The translations under genes were made by a program, and so were the position numbers. A model generated the notes under the pieces. The model was not told the origin of the DNA and made no database searches. It was given only the letters and a program-made list of their open reading frames with translations. DNA of 34,460 nucleotides from Paludibacteraceae bacterium (lineage in GTDB: Bacteria > Bacteroidota > Bacteroidia > Bacteroidales > Paludibacteraceae). Within the stretch, counting starts at the first letter, position 1, and every line of letters begins with the position of its first letter. This document shows positions 1 through 8,443 of this stretch, one piece after another. Location of the stretch: positions 1 to 34,460 of the forward strand of contig JAKSNT010000014.1 of NCBI GenBank assembly GCA_024399575.1. Direction: 5' to 3'.

Positions 1-288
1 ATAAAATATATAGACGATGACAACTGTTTCCGAAAGTTTTTTGAATTCAATTTTTTTGAAACTATAGAAAAGGGGTTCGGGATTTCGTCAGAGATTATGG
101 GAGACACACGACGAGGTGTTTTTTGTCAACTCGATTTTCGCTCGTAAATATACGAAGAAAGTAAGGAGAGACACGAATAATATACGGGCGCAATTTTTTT
201 TGAAAAATTGTTGCACAGGTAAATTATTATTTGTACCTTTGCAGTCGAATTCGAATCAACAAGATTTATCAGTAATTATATTCAGCAA
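1..288. other. non-coding region upstream of rho
   Basis: No convincing gene is visible in these bases. They are AT-rich and stop-rich in all frames. The right part carries the rho promoter, listed separately. Around 145-152 the minus strand reads TATATTTA, a near match to the Bacteroidota -7 element TAnnTTTG. It could drive a gene leaving the window to the left, but the last base is wrong and no such gene can be seen, so this is only a possibility. Confidence 0.5.
211..241 (+). promoter_or_regulatory. Bacteroidota-type promoter for rho
   Basis: TTG at 211-213 (-33 element) is followed after 20 nt by TACCTTTG at 234-241 (-7 element), matching the primary sigma factor consensus of Bacteroidota (TTTG, 19-21 nt, TAnnTTTG). 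Transcription would start near 248, about 40 nt before the rho ATG. Confidence 0.75.
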
Positions 289-1731
289 ATGAAAAAAGTT
301 TCAAACGAAATCATGGATGATAAACTGGGTGAAAAAGCATCTGTGAATGAAAATGCAAAGAAGAGGAAGGTTAAGCGCGAAAGAGTTAAGAAAGACCAAG
401 TAAGTAACGAAAAATCAGAAAACAAAAAAGTTTCGAGAAGGAAAAAAATGCCGAGTGAACAGAACGTTCAGGTAATTCCTATAATTGACGACATACCAGT
501 GACACAAGATATGCCTGAAATACCTGAAGTGCCGCCTATGATTCAGGATATGCCTGCGGTACCTGACACGTCTGCAATGCCCGAAATTCCATTGGTGGAT
601 GAAAGTATGTTCGAGGACCGCGAAGGCGTGTTCGAGTTGGTGCAGGACCAGGGCTTCGGTTTTGTCAGATCTGCAGAATTCAATTTCCTTGCCTCAGACG
701 ATGACTGCTACATGGCAGTGCCTGAAGTGAAAAGATACCGACTCAAGACTGGCGATTACGTGAAAGTGCAAATCGACAAGAGCCGCCAATCGAGATATGC
801 CGCTGTAAGCCACGTATATTCAATAAATTTCAAGAAGCCTGAAGAGGTCAGGACACGAGTGCCTTTTGAAAGGCTTGTCCCTATTTTCCCTAACGAGAAA
901 TTCAACCTGATTGATGACAAGCATTTGGGCGAAAACCTCTCTAACCGAATAGTTGACCTCTTCTCGCCTATCGGCAAGGGTCAGCGTGGTCTCATCGTAG
1001 CTCAGCCAAAGACAGGCAAGACCATGTTGCTTAAGAGCATAGCCAATGCTATAAAGAAGCACAACCCAGAGGTATATATGATAATCCTGCTCATAGATGA
1101 ACGTCCCGAAGAGGTGACCGACATGAAAAGAGCTGTCAAGGATACTGTCGTCGTGTCGTCAACTTTCGACGAATCGGCTGAACATCACATCAAGGTTTCG
1201 CAGATGGTCTATGAACATTCACGACGGATGGTGGAATGCGGGCATGATGTGGTAATCCTCATGGACTCGTTGACGAGACTTGCGAGAGCATACAACACGG
1301 TGGAACCTTCGTCGGGCAAAGTGCTGTCGGGAGGTGTCGATCCGAGAGCTCTCTACCGGCCTAAACAGTTCTTCGGAGCTGCAAGAAACGTCGAGAACGG
1401 CGGCTCGCTCACCATCATAGCCACTGCCCTGATCGAGACAGGCTCGAAGATGGACGACTTCATTTTCGAGGAGTTCAAGGGAACAGGCAACATGGAGTTG
1501 CAACTCAACAGAATCTTGGCAAACAGAAGGATATTCCCTGCCGTTGACCTCGCAGCTTCATCGACAAGACGCGACGACCTGTTGCTGCCGCCACTGACGT
1601 TGAAGAACATGTGGGGACTGAGAAGCATGCTTTCGACAATGAATCCTGCTGAAGCAATGAACCTCGTCCTGCAGCAGATGGACCTTTACAAAACAAACGA
1701 GAAATTCATAGAAAACATTAACAAGGGATGA
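289..1731 (+). CDS. rho: transcription termination factor Rho
   Basis: Rho is a hexameric RNA-dependent ATPase/translocase that ends transcription at Rho-dependent sites. Residues about 113-175 form the cold-shock-like RNA-binding domain (GVFELVQDQGFGFVRS). The Walker A motif GLIVAQPKTGKT lies at about 234-245. Walker B VVILMDSLTRLARAYN and the Rho signature SGGVDPRALYRPKQFFGAAR follow. The 480 residues exceed the roughly 420 of E. coli Rho. The excess is an N-terminal extension of about 105 residues, first Lys/Arg-rich and then Pro/Glu/Met-rich with repeated DMPxxP-like units, probably disordered. Extended Rho N-termini are known in Bacteroidota. A good promoter lies just upstream. The stop codon overlaps the def start as ATGA, which suggests coupled translation. 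Confidence 0.97.
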   Translation: MKKVSNEIMDDKLGEKASVNENAKKRKVKRERVKKDQVSNEKSENKKVSRRKKMPSEQNVQVIPIIDDIPVTQDMPEIPEVPPMIQDMPAVPDTSAMPEIPLVDESMFEDREGVFELVQDQGFGFVRSAEFNFLASDDDCYMAVPEVKRYRLKTGDYVKVQIDKSRQSRYAAVSHVYSINFKKPEEVRTRVPFERLVPIFPNEKFNLIDDKHLGENLSNRIVDLFSPIGKGQRGLIVAQPKTGKTMLLKSIANAIKKHNPEVYMIILLIDERPEEVTDMKRAVKDTVVVSSTFDESAEHHIKVSQMVYEHSRRMVECGHDVVILMDSLTRLARAYNTVEPSSGKVLSGGVDPRALYRPKQFFGAARNVENGGSLTIIATALIETGSKMDDFIFEEFKGTGNMELQLNRILANRRIFPAVDLAASSTRRDDLLLPPLTLKNMWGLRSMLSTMNPAEAMNLVLQQMDLYKTNEKFIENINKG

Positions 1732-2273
1732 TATTACCAATATACACATTAGGACAGTCTGTGCTGAGACATGAGACTGAGGAGGTGACTGAAGACTACC
1801 CTGAACTCGGGGCATTGATTGACAATATGTTCCAAACTATGTACCACGCCGAGGGTATAGGACTCGCAGCACCACAGGTGGGATTGTCGCTCAGACTGTT
1901 CGTGGTTGATGGGACAGTACTGAAAGAAGACATGCCAGACATGATAGAAGGAAAGAGGGTGTTCATCAACCCCGAAATCACCGATGAGAGCGAAGAGGAA
2001 GTCTCATACGAAGAGGGATGTCTGTCAGTTCCAGGAATTCACGAAAAGGTGAAGAGACCGAAGAGGATAACAATACACTACTTCGATGAGAACTGGAACG
2101 AACACGAAGATACGTTCGACGGATTCTTCGCCAGAATGCTGCAGCACGAATACGACCATTTAGAGGGACACGTATTCACCGACCACATCTCGCCTATAAG
2201 AAAACAGATGATTTCGTCACGCTTAGGCAAGATAGCCAAAGGCAAGGTGAACGTCAGTTACAAGACAAAATGA
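1728..2273 (+). CDS. def: peptide deformylase
   Basis: This cytoplasmic metalloenzyme removes the N-formyl group from the initiator methionine of new proteins. All three family motifs are visible: EGIGLAAPQVG (residues about 42-52), EEGCLSVPG (around 95-103, supplying the metal-binding Cys), and QHEYDHLEG with metal ligands H140 and H144 and catalytic E141. The length of 181 residues is normal for the family. The start codon overlaps the rho stop by 4 nt, and folB begins 3 nt after the stop, so def appears to be the middle gene of a rho-def-folB transcript. Confidence 0.97.
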   Translation: MILPIYTLGQSVLRHETEEVTEDYPELGALIDNMFQTMYHAEGIGLAAPQVGLSLRLFVVDGTVLKEDMPDMIEGKRVFINPEITDESEEEVSYEEGCLSVPGIHEKVKRPKRITIHYFDENWNEHEDTFDGFFARMLQHEYDHLEGHVFTDHISPIRKQMISSRLGKIAKGKVNVSYKTK

Positions 2274-2276
2274 GCA

Positions 2277-2618
2277 ATGGAGATACTGGTAGAAGGCATC
2301 GAGTTGTGGGGATATCACGGAGTCTATGAAGAGGAAAACCGGATAGGCGGGAAATACACCGTTGACGTAAGGTTGAAAGTGGCTGACAACTTTGGTGAGG
2401 ACGACAGGATTGAGAGCACCGTAAACTACGAGACGGTTTACGGAATCGTAAGGCAGGAGATGGAAAAACGGTCGAAACTGATAGAGGACGTGGCACGGAG
2501 GATAGCCAAGGAAATCAAGGCTATGAAAGGGGTCGAAGGAGCGGAAGTCGCCGTATATAAATACAACCCAGCAATGGGCGGTAAGGTGTGGAGGACAGGC
2601 GTGAAGATTGAGATATAA
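2277..2618 (+). CDS. folB: dihydroneopterin aldolase
   Basis: FolB converts 7,8-dihydroneopterin to 6-hydroxymethyl-dihydropterin and glycolaldehyde in tetrahydrofolate synthesis. The protein has the family's N-terminal signature GYHGVYEEE (residues about 13-21), the central VNYETVYGIV segment, SKLIEDVARRIA, and the C-terminal YKYNPAMGG stretch that carries the catalytic lysine region. The 113 residues fit the family, which is about 115-125 and forms a cytoplasmic octamer. It follows def by 3 nt. The next gene starts 33 nt downstream and belongs to an unrelated cassette. I see no terminator in that gap, so read-through into the cassette is possible. Confidence 0.93.
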   Translation: MEILVEGIELWGYHGVYEEENRIGGKYTVDVRLKVADNFGEDDRIESTVNYETVYGIVRQEMEKRSKLIEDVARRIAKEIKAMKGVEGAEVAVYKYNPAMGGKVWRTGVKIEI

Positions 2619-2651
2619 AATTATGCATAACAATTCATAAACAAGGCAACC

Positions 2652-4424
2652 ATGTCAGATTATGTTTTCAGCGATTGGAAAAAATCGCTTGAGGATTTCC
2701 AGAACTGCGTAGAAAAGAACCTGGAAGAGGTGAGAAAGGAAAAAGCCGAAGTGCAAAGGCTGAAAGCCGAGATTTTCAGTCTCGTCGAGAGCGGACATTA
2801 CGTGAGGGATGACCATAAAATAATTGTATCGGCACCTGAAATCGTGATAGGCAACGTCGATAAGGACGGAACACTGAAATCTGGCTGTTTCTCGAAAGTG
2901 ACTATAAGGGCAAATCGCGTGGACATCGAAGGAACAGGGAGTCCTGATATAGGTGGGGCGATAGTGAACCGTGCTGCAAGCATCAGGAACATTGCCGTGG
3001 ACCCAGGTCCCGATGGTGAAGAAAACGTAGTCTGCAAGAGAAGCGAGATAATCAGTCAGGCTAAAGGCATAGTGCTGAACAGCTACGATGAAGAGGGCTG
3101 TTTCCATACCTTGGCTGGCTGCGGCGGCTCGGGAATAAAGATTGCTTCTGATTCGACAGTCGCAATCAAGGCGATAAAGGGGAATGAGACCCTGAAAAAG
3201 TCGATTGATGATAGGAAGAGCAATCTGAACACTTTGAAAGGCAATCTCAAGCAGGAAGCAAGCAACGCAAAGAAAACACTCACAGACATAATCGACAAGC
3301 TCGAAGAGATTTTGACTGAGCGCGACAAACTGAACGAAGACGAAATATCAGTAAGACTGAATATTGAGGAAATCATCGAGAAGCACCGCAGTTTCGAACA
3401 TGAATTGCCTGCACTTTATGCAGCGATGAACACATATACCAGCTCTGTGGCAAGACTTGCCGAGGCAAACAGACAGATAAGCGAGCTTGACAAACAGGGT
3501 CAGGAGGTGGACAAGGCGAAAGGCGATTTCAAGACCAAGAGCACCGAGACAATGGTCAGCATCATAGGTGAAACCATCTCCAACATATCTGCCGATGGTG
3601 ACGGAAACCTCAGAGACAACGATGAGGCAGGATTCTCGGTGCAGGCTAAGCATTCGTCGTTCATGGCATACGACGACAAGAGCGCACTTATGCCGAAAGG
3701 CTCATTCAACGTTGGGGCGGAGAATATAAACCTGAACACTTCGAACGGCAACGTCAAGGATGAGAAAAACGCCGAATACAAGGCTGACGGGTCAGTCAAC
3801 ATCGTCACCAAGCAGATGAACATCGAGGGTGTGGATTACGACCTGAAAAACGAAAAAATAGAAGAGAACAACATCGCCAAGGACGGACAGCTCAACATCA
3901 GAATCGAGAGCATCGACGTCAGGAGCACAGACAAGGATGGAAAGGCGACAGGTGCAATAAAACTCAACGCAAAGGAAATTGAAATAAAAGCTAAAGACAC
4001 CGACAAGGATAAGAAGAGCGACAAAGAGTTGGCAAAAGAGGGCAAGATAACCATCACCGCCGAGAAAATGTATGAAGGCGAAGAAAAGTCGCTCAGGATA
4101 GAGAAACACGCAAAATGGGCAGGAATCATAGGCGAGGAGGTCGGAATATTCGCCAAGAAAACTGCTGAAATCCAGCAGCAGGGAGCGCTCGTGCAACTCG
4201 ATGGAGGAAACCTCACCGAAGGTGGCAGCGCTGTCAAGATTTGCGGTGATACGACCATAGGAGGCAAAGCCGATATCAAGGGCGATGTCACTGCTCCGAA
4301 GATTACCGGCAAGAACATCGAGGCTTCAAGCTCGTTCAAGTCAACCAACATAAGCGACGGAATAGCAGTGCCGGCACCTGCTGCTCCAGAGAAGGCAAAT
4401 GCAAAACTTAAGGAAAAGGAATAA
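2652..4424 (+). CDS. beta-rich/coiled-coil protein of the VgrG cassette
   Basis: I do not recognise a named family. Residues about 1-50 are charged and helical. Residues about 56-178 and 315-575 consist of short alternating hydrophobic strands of the kind IEIKAKD, KITITAEKM and INLNTSNGNV, resembling the C-terminal beta-prism of VgrG spikes. Residues about 179-300 are rich in Lys/Glu/Leu and look like a long coiled coil. The end is Pro/Ala/Lys-rich. No signal peptide or membrane segment is visible, so it is predicted cytoplasmic or carried by the apparatus. It starts the cassette and is followed by four genes at 4-7 bp gaps. By inference it is a fibre, a spike extension or a scaffold used with the three VgrG proteins. 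No catalytic motif is seen. Confidence 0.6.
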   Translation: MSDYVFSDWKKSLEDFQNCVEKNLEEVRKEKAEVQRLKAEIFSLVESGHYVRDDHKIIVSAPEIVIGNVDKDGTLKSGCFSKVTIRANRVDIEGTGSPDIGGAIVNRAASIRNIAVDPGPDGEENVVCKRSEIISQAKGIVLNSYDEEGCFHTLAGCGGSGIKIASDSTVAIKAIKGNETLKKSIDDRKSNLNTLKGNLKQEASNAKKTLTDIIDKLEEILTERDKLNEDEISVRLNIEEIIEKHRSFEHELPALYAAMNTYTSSVARLAEANRQISELDKQGQEVDKAKGDFKTKSTETMVSIIGETISNISADGDGNLRDNDEAGFSVQAKHSSFMAYDDKSALMPKGSFNVGAENINLNTSNGNVKDEKNAEYKADGSVNIVTKQMNIEGVDYDLKNEKIEENNIAKDGQLNIRIESIDVRSTDKDGKATGAIKLNAKEIEIKAKDTDKDKKSDKELAKEGKITITAEKMYEGEEKSLRIEKHAKWAGIIGEEVGIFAKKTAEIQQQGALVQLDGGNLTEGGSAVKICGDTTIGGKADIKGDVTAPKITGKNIEASSSFKSTNISDGIAVPAPAAPEKANAKLKEKE

Positions 4425-4428
4425 AGTC

Positions 4429-5121
4429 ATGAATAAACAGGTAAGCAACAAACTCGCGGAGTTGAAATCGAAGTTAGGTGGATACGTGATGCTGATGCAA
4501 TACAGGTATATGAACATCTGCGTCAAGGCGGAGCCAATATCCATGCTGTCAATATCAGTTGATATTGATGGAACAAGCAGAAGTATTGAGGACGTGGCAC
4601 TCATAGTGATGGATCAGGAAGACGAGAAGAAGATGAAGGTGATAGCCAAGGATATGGAGGACATTCCGCAGATTGGCAAGGGAATACTCTTCACCCATCC
4701 TGAATTCAAGCAGGAAGTCAAGGAACTGCTGATGGATGGACAGGAGAGCAAAGACGTGCCTATGGACCAGAAAATGTTCTACATAGAGCTGACAATGCCC
4801 GAAATGGACAAGAAACGTCACGAAGACATGACAAAACTCATCAAGACACTGCACGGCGAATGCTCCACCAAAATGGAGGCTACTCATAAGTTGATAGCTG
4901 CCGAAGTGGCTGCCATGCTGCTGACAGGTGGAACACCCGAAGAGGCTGAGGAGGCTGCAAAAGCCATGGACGATGTCTATAACTGGCATAAGGACCTCAT
5001 GGAGAAATACACCCAGGCTAAGACAGATGAGATAGACAACGCATTTGCAAATAACCAGAGCAAAGAAAAAGAAGAAGACAATGACAATGACAACAACATT
5101 ACACAATCAATGAAACTATAA
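4429..5121 (+). CDS. hypothetical protein between cassette scaffold and VgrG1
   Basis: The family is not recognised. The product is 230 residues if translated from the ATG at 4429, chosen because it lies 4 nt after the preceding stop with AAAAGGA before it. An in-frame ATG at 4399 would add 10 residues but overlap the upstream gene. The N-terminal half is mixed alpha/beta and includes DIDGTSRSIEDVA and GKGILFTHPEF. The second half is helical (TKLIKTLHGECSTKMEATHK; TPEEAEEAAKAMDDVYN), and the tail is Lys/Glu/Asp/Asn-rich. There is no signal peptide or membrane segment. Its place directly before three VgrG genes suggests an adaptor, chaperone or structural partner. That is inference from position only. 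Confidence 0.6.
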   Translation: MNKQVSNKLAELKSKLGGYVMLMQYRYMNICVKAEPISMLSISVDIDGTSRSIEDVALIVMDQEDEKKMKVIAKDMEDIPQIGKGILFTHPEFKQEVKELLMDGQESKDVPMDQKMFYIELTMPEMDKKRHEDMTKLIKTLHGECSTKMEATHKLIAAEVAAMLLTGGTPEEAEEAAKAMDDVYNWHKDLMEKYTQAKTDEIDNAFANNQSKEKEEDNDNDNNITQSMKL

Positions 5122-5127
5122 CTCAAG

Positions 5128-8100
5128 ATGGCCACCTGCGAATTACTGATAAAAATTGGCAAAGACAAAACGACATACTCATTCAGCACAGGTAAGAAAA
5201 CCGAGTTTGTCGTAAAGGACGCAAATGATAAAGACATTAAGCTGAATGGTACAATGACGAAACTCGATGTCGTCAAGGTCATGGGAAAGCCAAACAGCAT
5301 AGAGGCAAACATTGACATCACTGGCAATACGCTACCTATAATGGCAGAATTGAACAGTGCGTTCCAAAACGTTGTCGTCTCTCTCAAATTTACATCTGTC
5401 AAAACATATACCGGATTCACAGTTTTCAATGTCGGAATCACTACCAAATACAAGGCCGGGGAAGTTAAAGGCATGAAAGCAAGACTTGACATTTACAGCA
5501 ACGACAAATTTGCAGACCTCACATACACATCGAAAGCATTCACAGCCAAGAAATTGTTCGGTGACATAGTAGAACCTAAAATAAAAGAAATAGAAAATAG
5601 CCAGTTCAATGAAAAAATAAAACCGAAAGTCGATGAAATACAGAAGGATATTGATAAAAAACAGTCCGAACTGGATAAAGAAAAAGATGAAGAAAAAAGA
5701 AAAAAACTCCAAAAAGAAATAGACAACCTCGTTAATAAAAAAGACAGCCTCAAAAAAGATTTACTCATCAATCCGATAAAGGGAAGCATAAACCTCAAGG
5801 ACGACCAAGACCTGATACACCCATTTCTCGTGCAGTACGAAGAAACATTCTACTCGTTTCTGCTCAGGACAGTCAACAGGTGTGGGGGATACCTTTATTT
5901 CGAAGATGGAAAACTGCATATCGGACATGCTGGAGGAACAGAAAGAAAAATAGATGAACTTTTCACTACAAATGAGATAACAAAGATTGGAAATTGCGAC
6001 AATACGGTTTTCAGCACGGCGGCAAATAAAAAAGATACTGACTATCAGGAAGGCGCATACGAAAACGAATTGTCGCTGAGAAGCCCAAAAGATGCATCCG
6101 ACAAGGAGGCGCTGAGTGCATACGTGACCGAAATAGGTAAAGACGATTACCTGCAGGACATTGAAAAGGATAAATACGATTCGGCAAACGACCAAGTGAA
6201 CAAAGACCAGTCGATAAGCATGCCAGTGACCAATCTGCTCTGTTCGCAAAATCTTATGGAGTTCGTAACCAAGACAGCGGCAGACGAAATTAAGACATGG
6301 GCATCATCAGCATCGTTTGCTGCGGCAAACAACAAGAAATTCAACAAAAAATATTTCGAAAATATCACTGATAAGTCTAAATACAGCTCAGATAAAAAAA
6401 CATACAGAGAGTTCGGGACATACACTACAGGCAAGGAGTGGAATGCAAATCTTTACAATAAGTTCTATTCCTGCATAAGGAGAGTGCAGGATACACCAGA
6501 CAGACGCAAAATAGCCATAAGCCACACGGGAGAATACAAAGAAATAATGTTAGGCGATACGGCAAAAATTGACAACAAAACGAATTACATAGTGACCGGT
6601 GTACGCTATACCGAGACGTACAGCAGCTTGTTAGGTGCAAAACAGAAACAGACAGTAGAACTCACAGAAGAGGTAAATATTAAAAATAGCGCAGGGAAAA
6701 ATGAAAATTATTTCATAGCCGAAAGGATGTGCGAACCGATAAGACGCGTCGAGGGAGGCATGAGAGCTGTCGTCACTGACAACATGGACCCTATCTGGGC
6801 AGGAAGGGTGAGGGCAAGGTTTGATTGGGGAGACGGGGATAATGCCACACCATGGATAGCCGTAAGGTCGCTGTCGTCAAAGGGTGAATGTGGAGTGTAT
6901 TTTCAGCCGGAGGAAAAAGATACAGTGATGTTGGGTTTCGAAGGGGGAAACATCGAACGTCCGTATGTAGAGGGTGCACTGTTCACAAGCGATGTCAGCC
7001 CAAGATGGGGAGGAAGGACCTACGATGATGTCATTTCGTGCAGGAACGGTCACAGCATAAAATTCAACACGATAGCCACTGCTGGGCAAGTTGGCGGAGT
7101 TTTCGGTTTCCCAGGTGCTATATTCACGTCACTCTTGTCTGTCCCTGTTCCGAATGACAACAATTTGATAAAAACGACAGGAGGTATCGAGATAGGCGAC
7201 GACAATGGCTGGTATCAGATAGCAATGTCGTCGAACAACAGGTCGGTCACGATACAGTCGATGTTCGGTAATGTAGATATCAACGCATTCACAGGAATAA
7301 AGATTTCGGCACCTAACGGGTCTGTAAAGATATCCGGACAGAACGTGAACATCACTGCAGGCGACAAACTCACGATGACCTCAGGAAAGAACATCATGGA
7401 GAGTATCGGTGGAGCAGGATTTGGATTTCAGGCAGGAAAGGCAATGGCTTCGTTTCTGGAAAGCAAGACGGTTGACATGAACCTGCTCAGACACATATTG
7501 GACGCATTCATACGTCCTGTGGATGGCTCTATGGAGATTGTTTCGTTCAACAATATATTGATGGAGAGCGGAGGAAGCCATGTCAATATCAATCCGGAAA
7601 TAAAACCCGATATAGATAAAATGCTCGACATTACGGCTGGTGAAGCCCAAAAGTTACATTCAACAGACAGAAAAAATAGCAACATCTTCATGCGACTAAT
7701 TTATTGGCTGTATGATATGCGCGATTATGAGTTCACTGAAACGATACTTTACTACAACATCAAACTGTTGAAAAACCTGATGTCGGCAATCGTCGATGAA
7801 ACATTCAGTATAAAAACAAGTGATGTTGATAACAACGTGATAGACGAAGGTGCAATAAGGGAAGCGTTCAAAAATGAATTGAGTGCAAAAATTGATAGCG
7901 TAATAAATGGAAAAGATTTAAGTACCTCGTTAGTTGGCAAAATAAAGAATCTGGATTTCCAAATTCGATTTGAAAATGTGGAAACAGAAATAGAAGAAGA
8001 AGGAAAATACAAAAATGCATCTATTGACAATAAAAATTTATGGGTACGGCATGTGCTGTATGAATACCTGCAGGAACTGAGGAGCAAACATTCAATAATA

Positions 8101-8439
8101 GAGGGAAGGGCAGACAGCGAGCCTTGGATGGATGTACAGAGATGGCACGACTATGTCGATGAACTGACTGCAAACAACACCCAATTCAAGTCGTGGTACT
8201 CGCGAATATTAGCTACAGCGGTTTCTGACTTTAGCAAAGGGCTGGACTCTGTAAAAAAATTCTTCACCTGGAGCAAGGAATGGTCGAACACTACGAACAA
8301 GGGCAATCTGTATATGACCGACGAACCTGGATTGACATACAAGATAAGCGATTTGAATTCGGACAAGGAAGATCTGAAAGGAGACTTGATTTCCGACCCA
8401 GAATACGCATGGAGAAACGAATTGAAAAACTTCAAATGA
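5128..8439 (+). CDS. vgrG: VgrG-like type VI spike protein 1 (1103 aa)
   Basis: The gp27-like part contains HPFLVQYEETFYSFLLRTVN followed by a YLYFEDGKL stretch (about 231-262), the usual VgrG signature of a QY-E-F-R segment leading to YFE. The gp5-like OB-fold at about 541-625 shows DNMDPIWAGRVRARFDW, TPWIAV and GGNIERPYVEGALF. After NGHSIKF (about 641-647) comes a hydrophobic segment, then a beta-prism (about 687-757) with strands such as VDINAFTGIKISAP and VNITAGDKLTM. The last 345 residues are mostly helical and of unknown function. Residues 148-212 are a Lys/Glu coiled-coil-like insertion missing from the two paralogues. By family knowledge, VgrG trimers form the puncturing tip of type VI systems. 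No secretion signal is seen. It is far longer than a basic VgrG of about 600 residues. Confidence 0.85.
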   Translation: MATCELLIKIGKDKTTYSFSTGKKTEFVVKDANDKDIKLNGTMTKLDVVKVMGKPNSIEANIDITGNTLPIMAELNSAFQNVVVSLKFTSVKTYTGFTVFNVGITTKYKAGEVKGMKARLDIYSNDKFADLTYTSKAFTAKKLFGDIVEPKIKEIENSQFNEKIKPKVDEIQKDIDKKQSELDKEKDEEKRKKLQKEIDNLVNKKDSLKKDLLINPIKGSINLKDDQDLIHPFLVQYEETFYSFLLRTVNRCGGYLYFEDGKLHIGHAGGTERKIDELFTTNEITKIGNCDNTVFSTAANKKDTDYQEGAYENELSLRSPKDASDKEALSAYVTEIGKDDYLQDIEKDKYDSANDQVNKDQSISMPVTNLLCSQNLMEFVTKTAADEIKTWASSASFAAANNKKFNKKYFENITDKSKYSSDKKTYREFGTYTTGKEWNANLYNKFYSCIRRVQDTPDRRKIAISHTGEYKEIMLGDTAKIDNKTNYIVTGVRYTETYSSLLGAKQKQTVELTEEVNIKNSAGKNENYFIAERMCEPIRRVEGGMRAVVTDNMDPIWAGRVRARFDWGDGDNATPWIAVRSLSSKGECGVYFQPEEKDTVMLGFEGGNIERPYVEGALFTSDVSPRWGGRTYDDVISCRNGHSIKFNTIATAGQVGGVFGFPGAIFTSLLSVPVPNDNNLIKTTGGIEIGDDNGWYQIAMSSNNRSVTIQSMFGNVDINAFTGIKISAPNGSVKISGQNVNITAGDKLTMTSGKNIMESIGGAGFGFQAGKAMASFLESKTVDMNLLRHILDAFIRPVDGSMEIVSFNNILMESGGSHVNINPEIKPDIDKMLDITAGEAQKLHSTDRKNSNIFMRLIYWLYDMRDYEFTETILYYNIKLLKNLMSAIVDETFSIKTSDVDNNVIDEGAIREAFKNELSAKIDSVINGKDLSTSLVGKIKNLDFQIRFENVETEIEEEGKYKNASIDNKNLWVRHVLYEYLQELRSKHSIIEGRADSEPWMDVQRWHDYVDELTANNTQFKSWYSRILATAVSDFSKGLDSVKKFFTWSKEWSNTTNKGNLYMTDEPGLTYKISDLNSDKEDLKGDLISDPEYAWRNELKNFK

Positions 8440-8443
8440 GAAA

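Noticed and set aside
820-1062. Open frames on the minus strand inside rho
   Set aside because: They lie opposite strongly conserved Rho domains, match no family and have no promoter; they are shadows.
5332-5798. Minus-strand frames rich in Phe/Ser/Leu opposite the VgrG1 coiled-coil insertion
   Set aside because: Their composition is just the complement of Lys/Glu codons, and the plus strand carries a clear VgrG protein.
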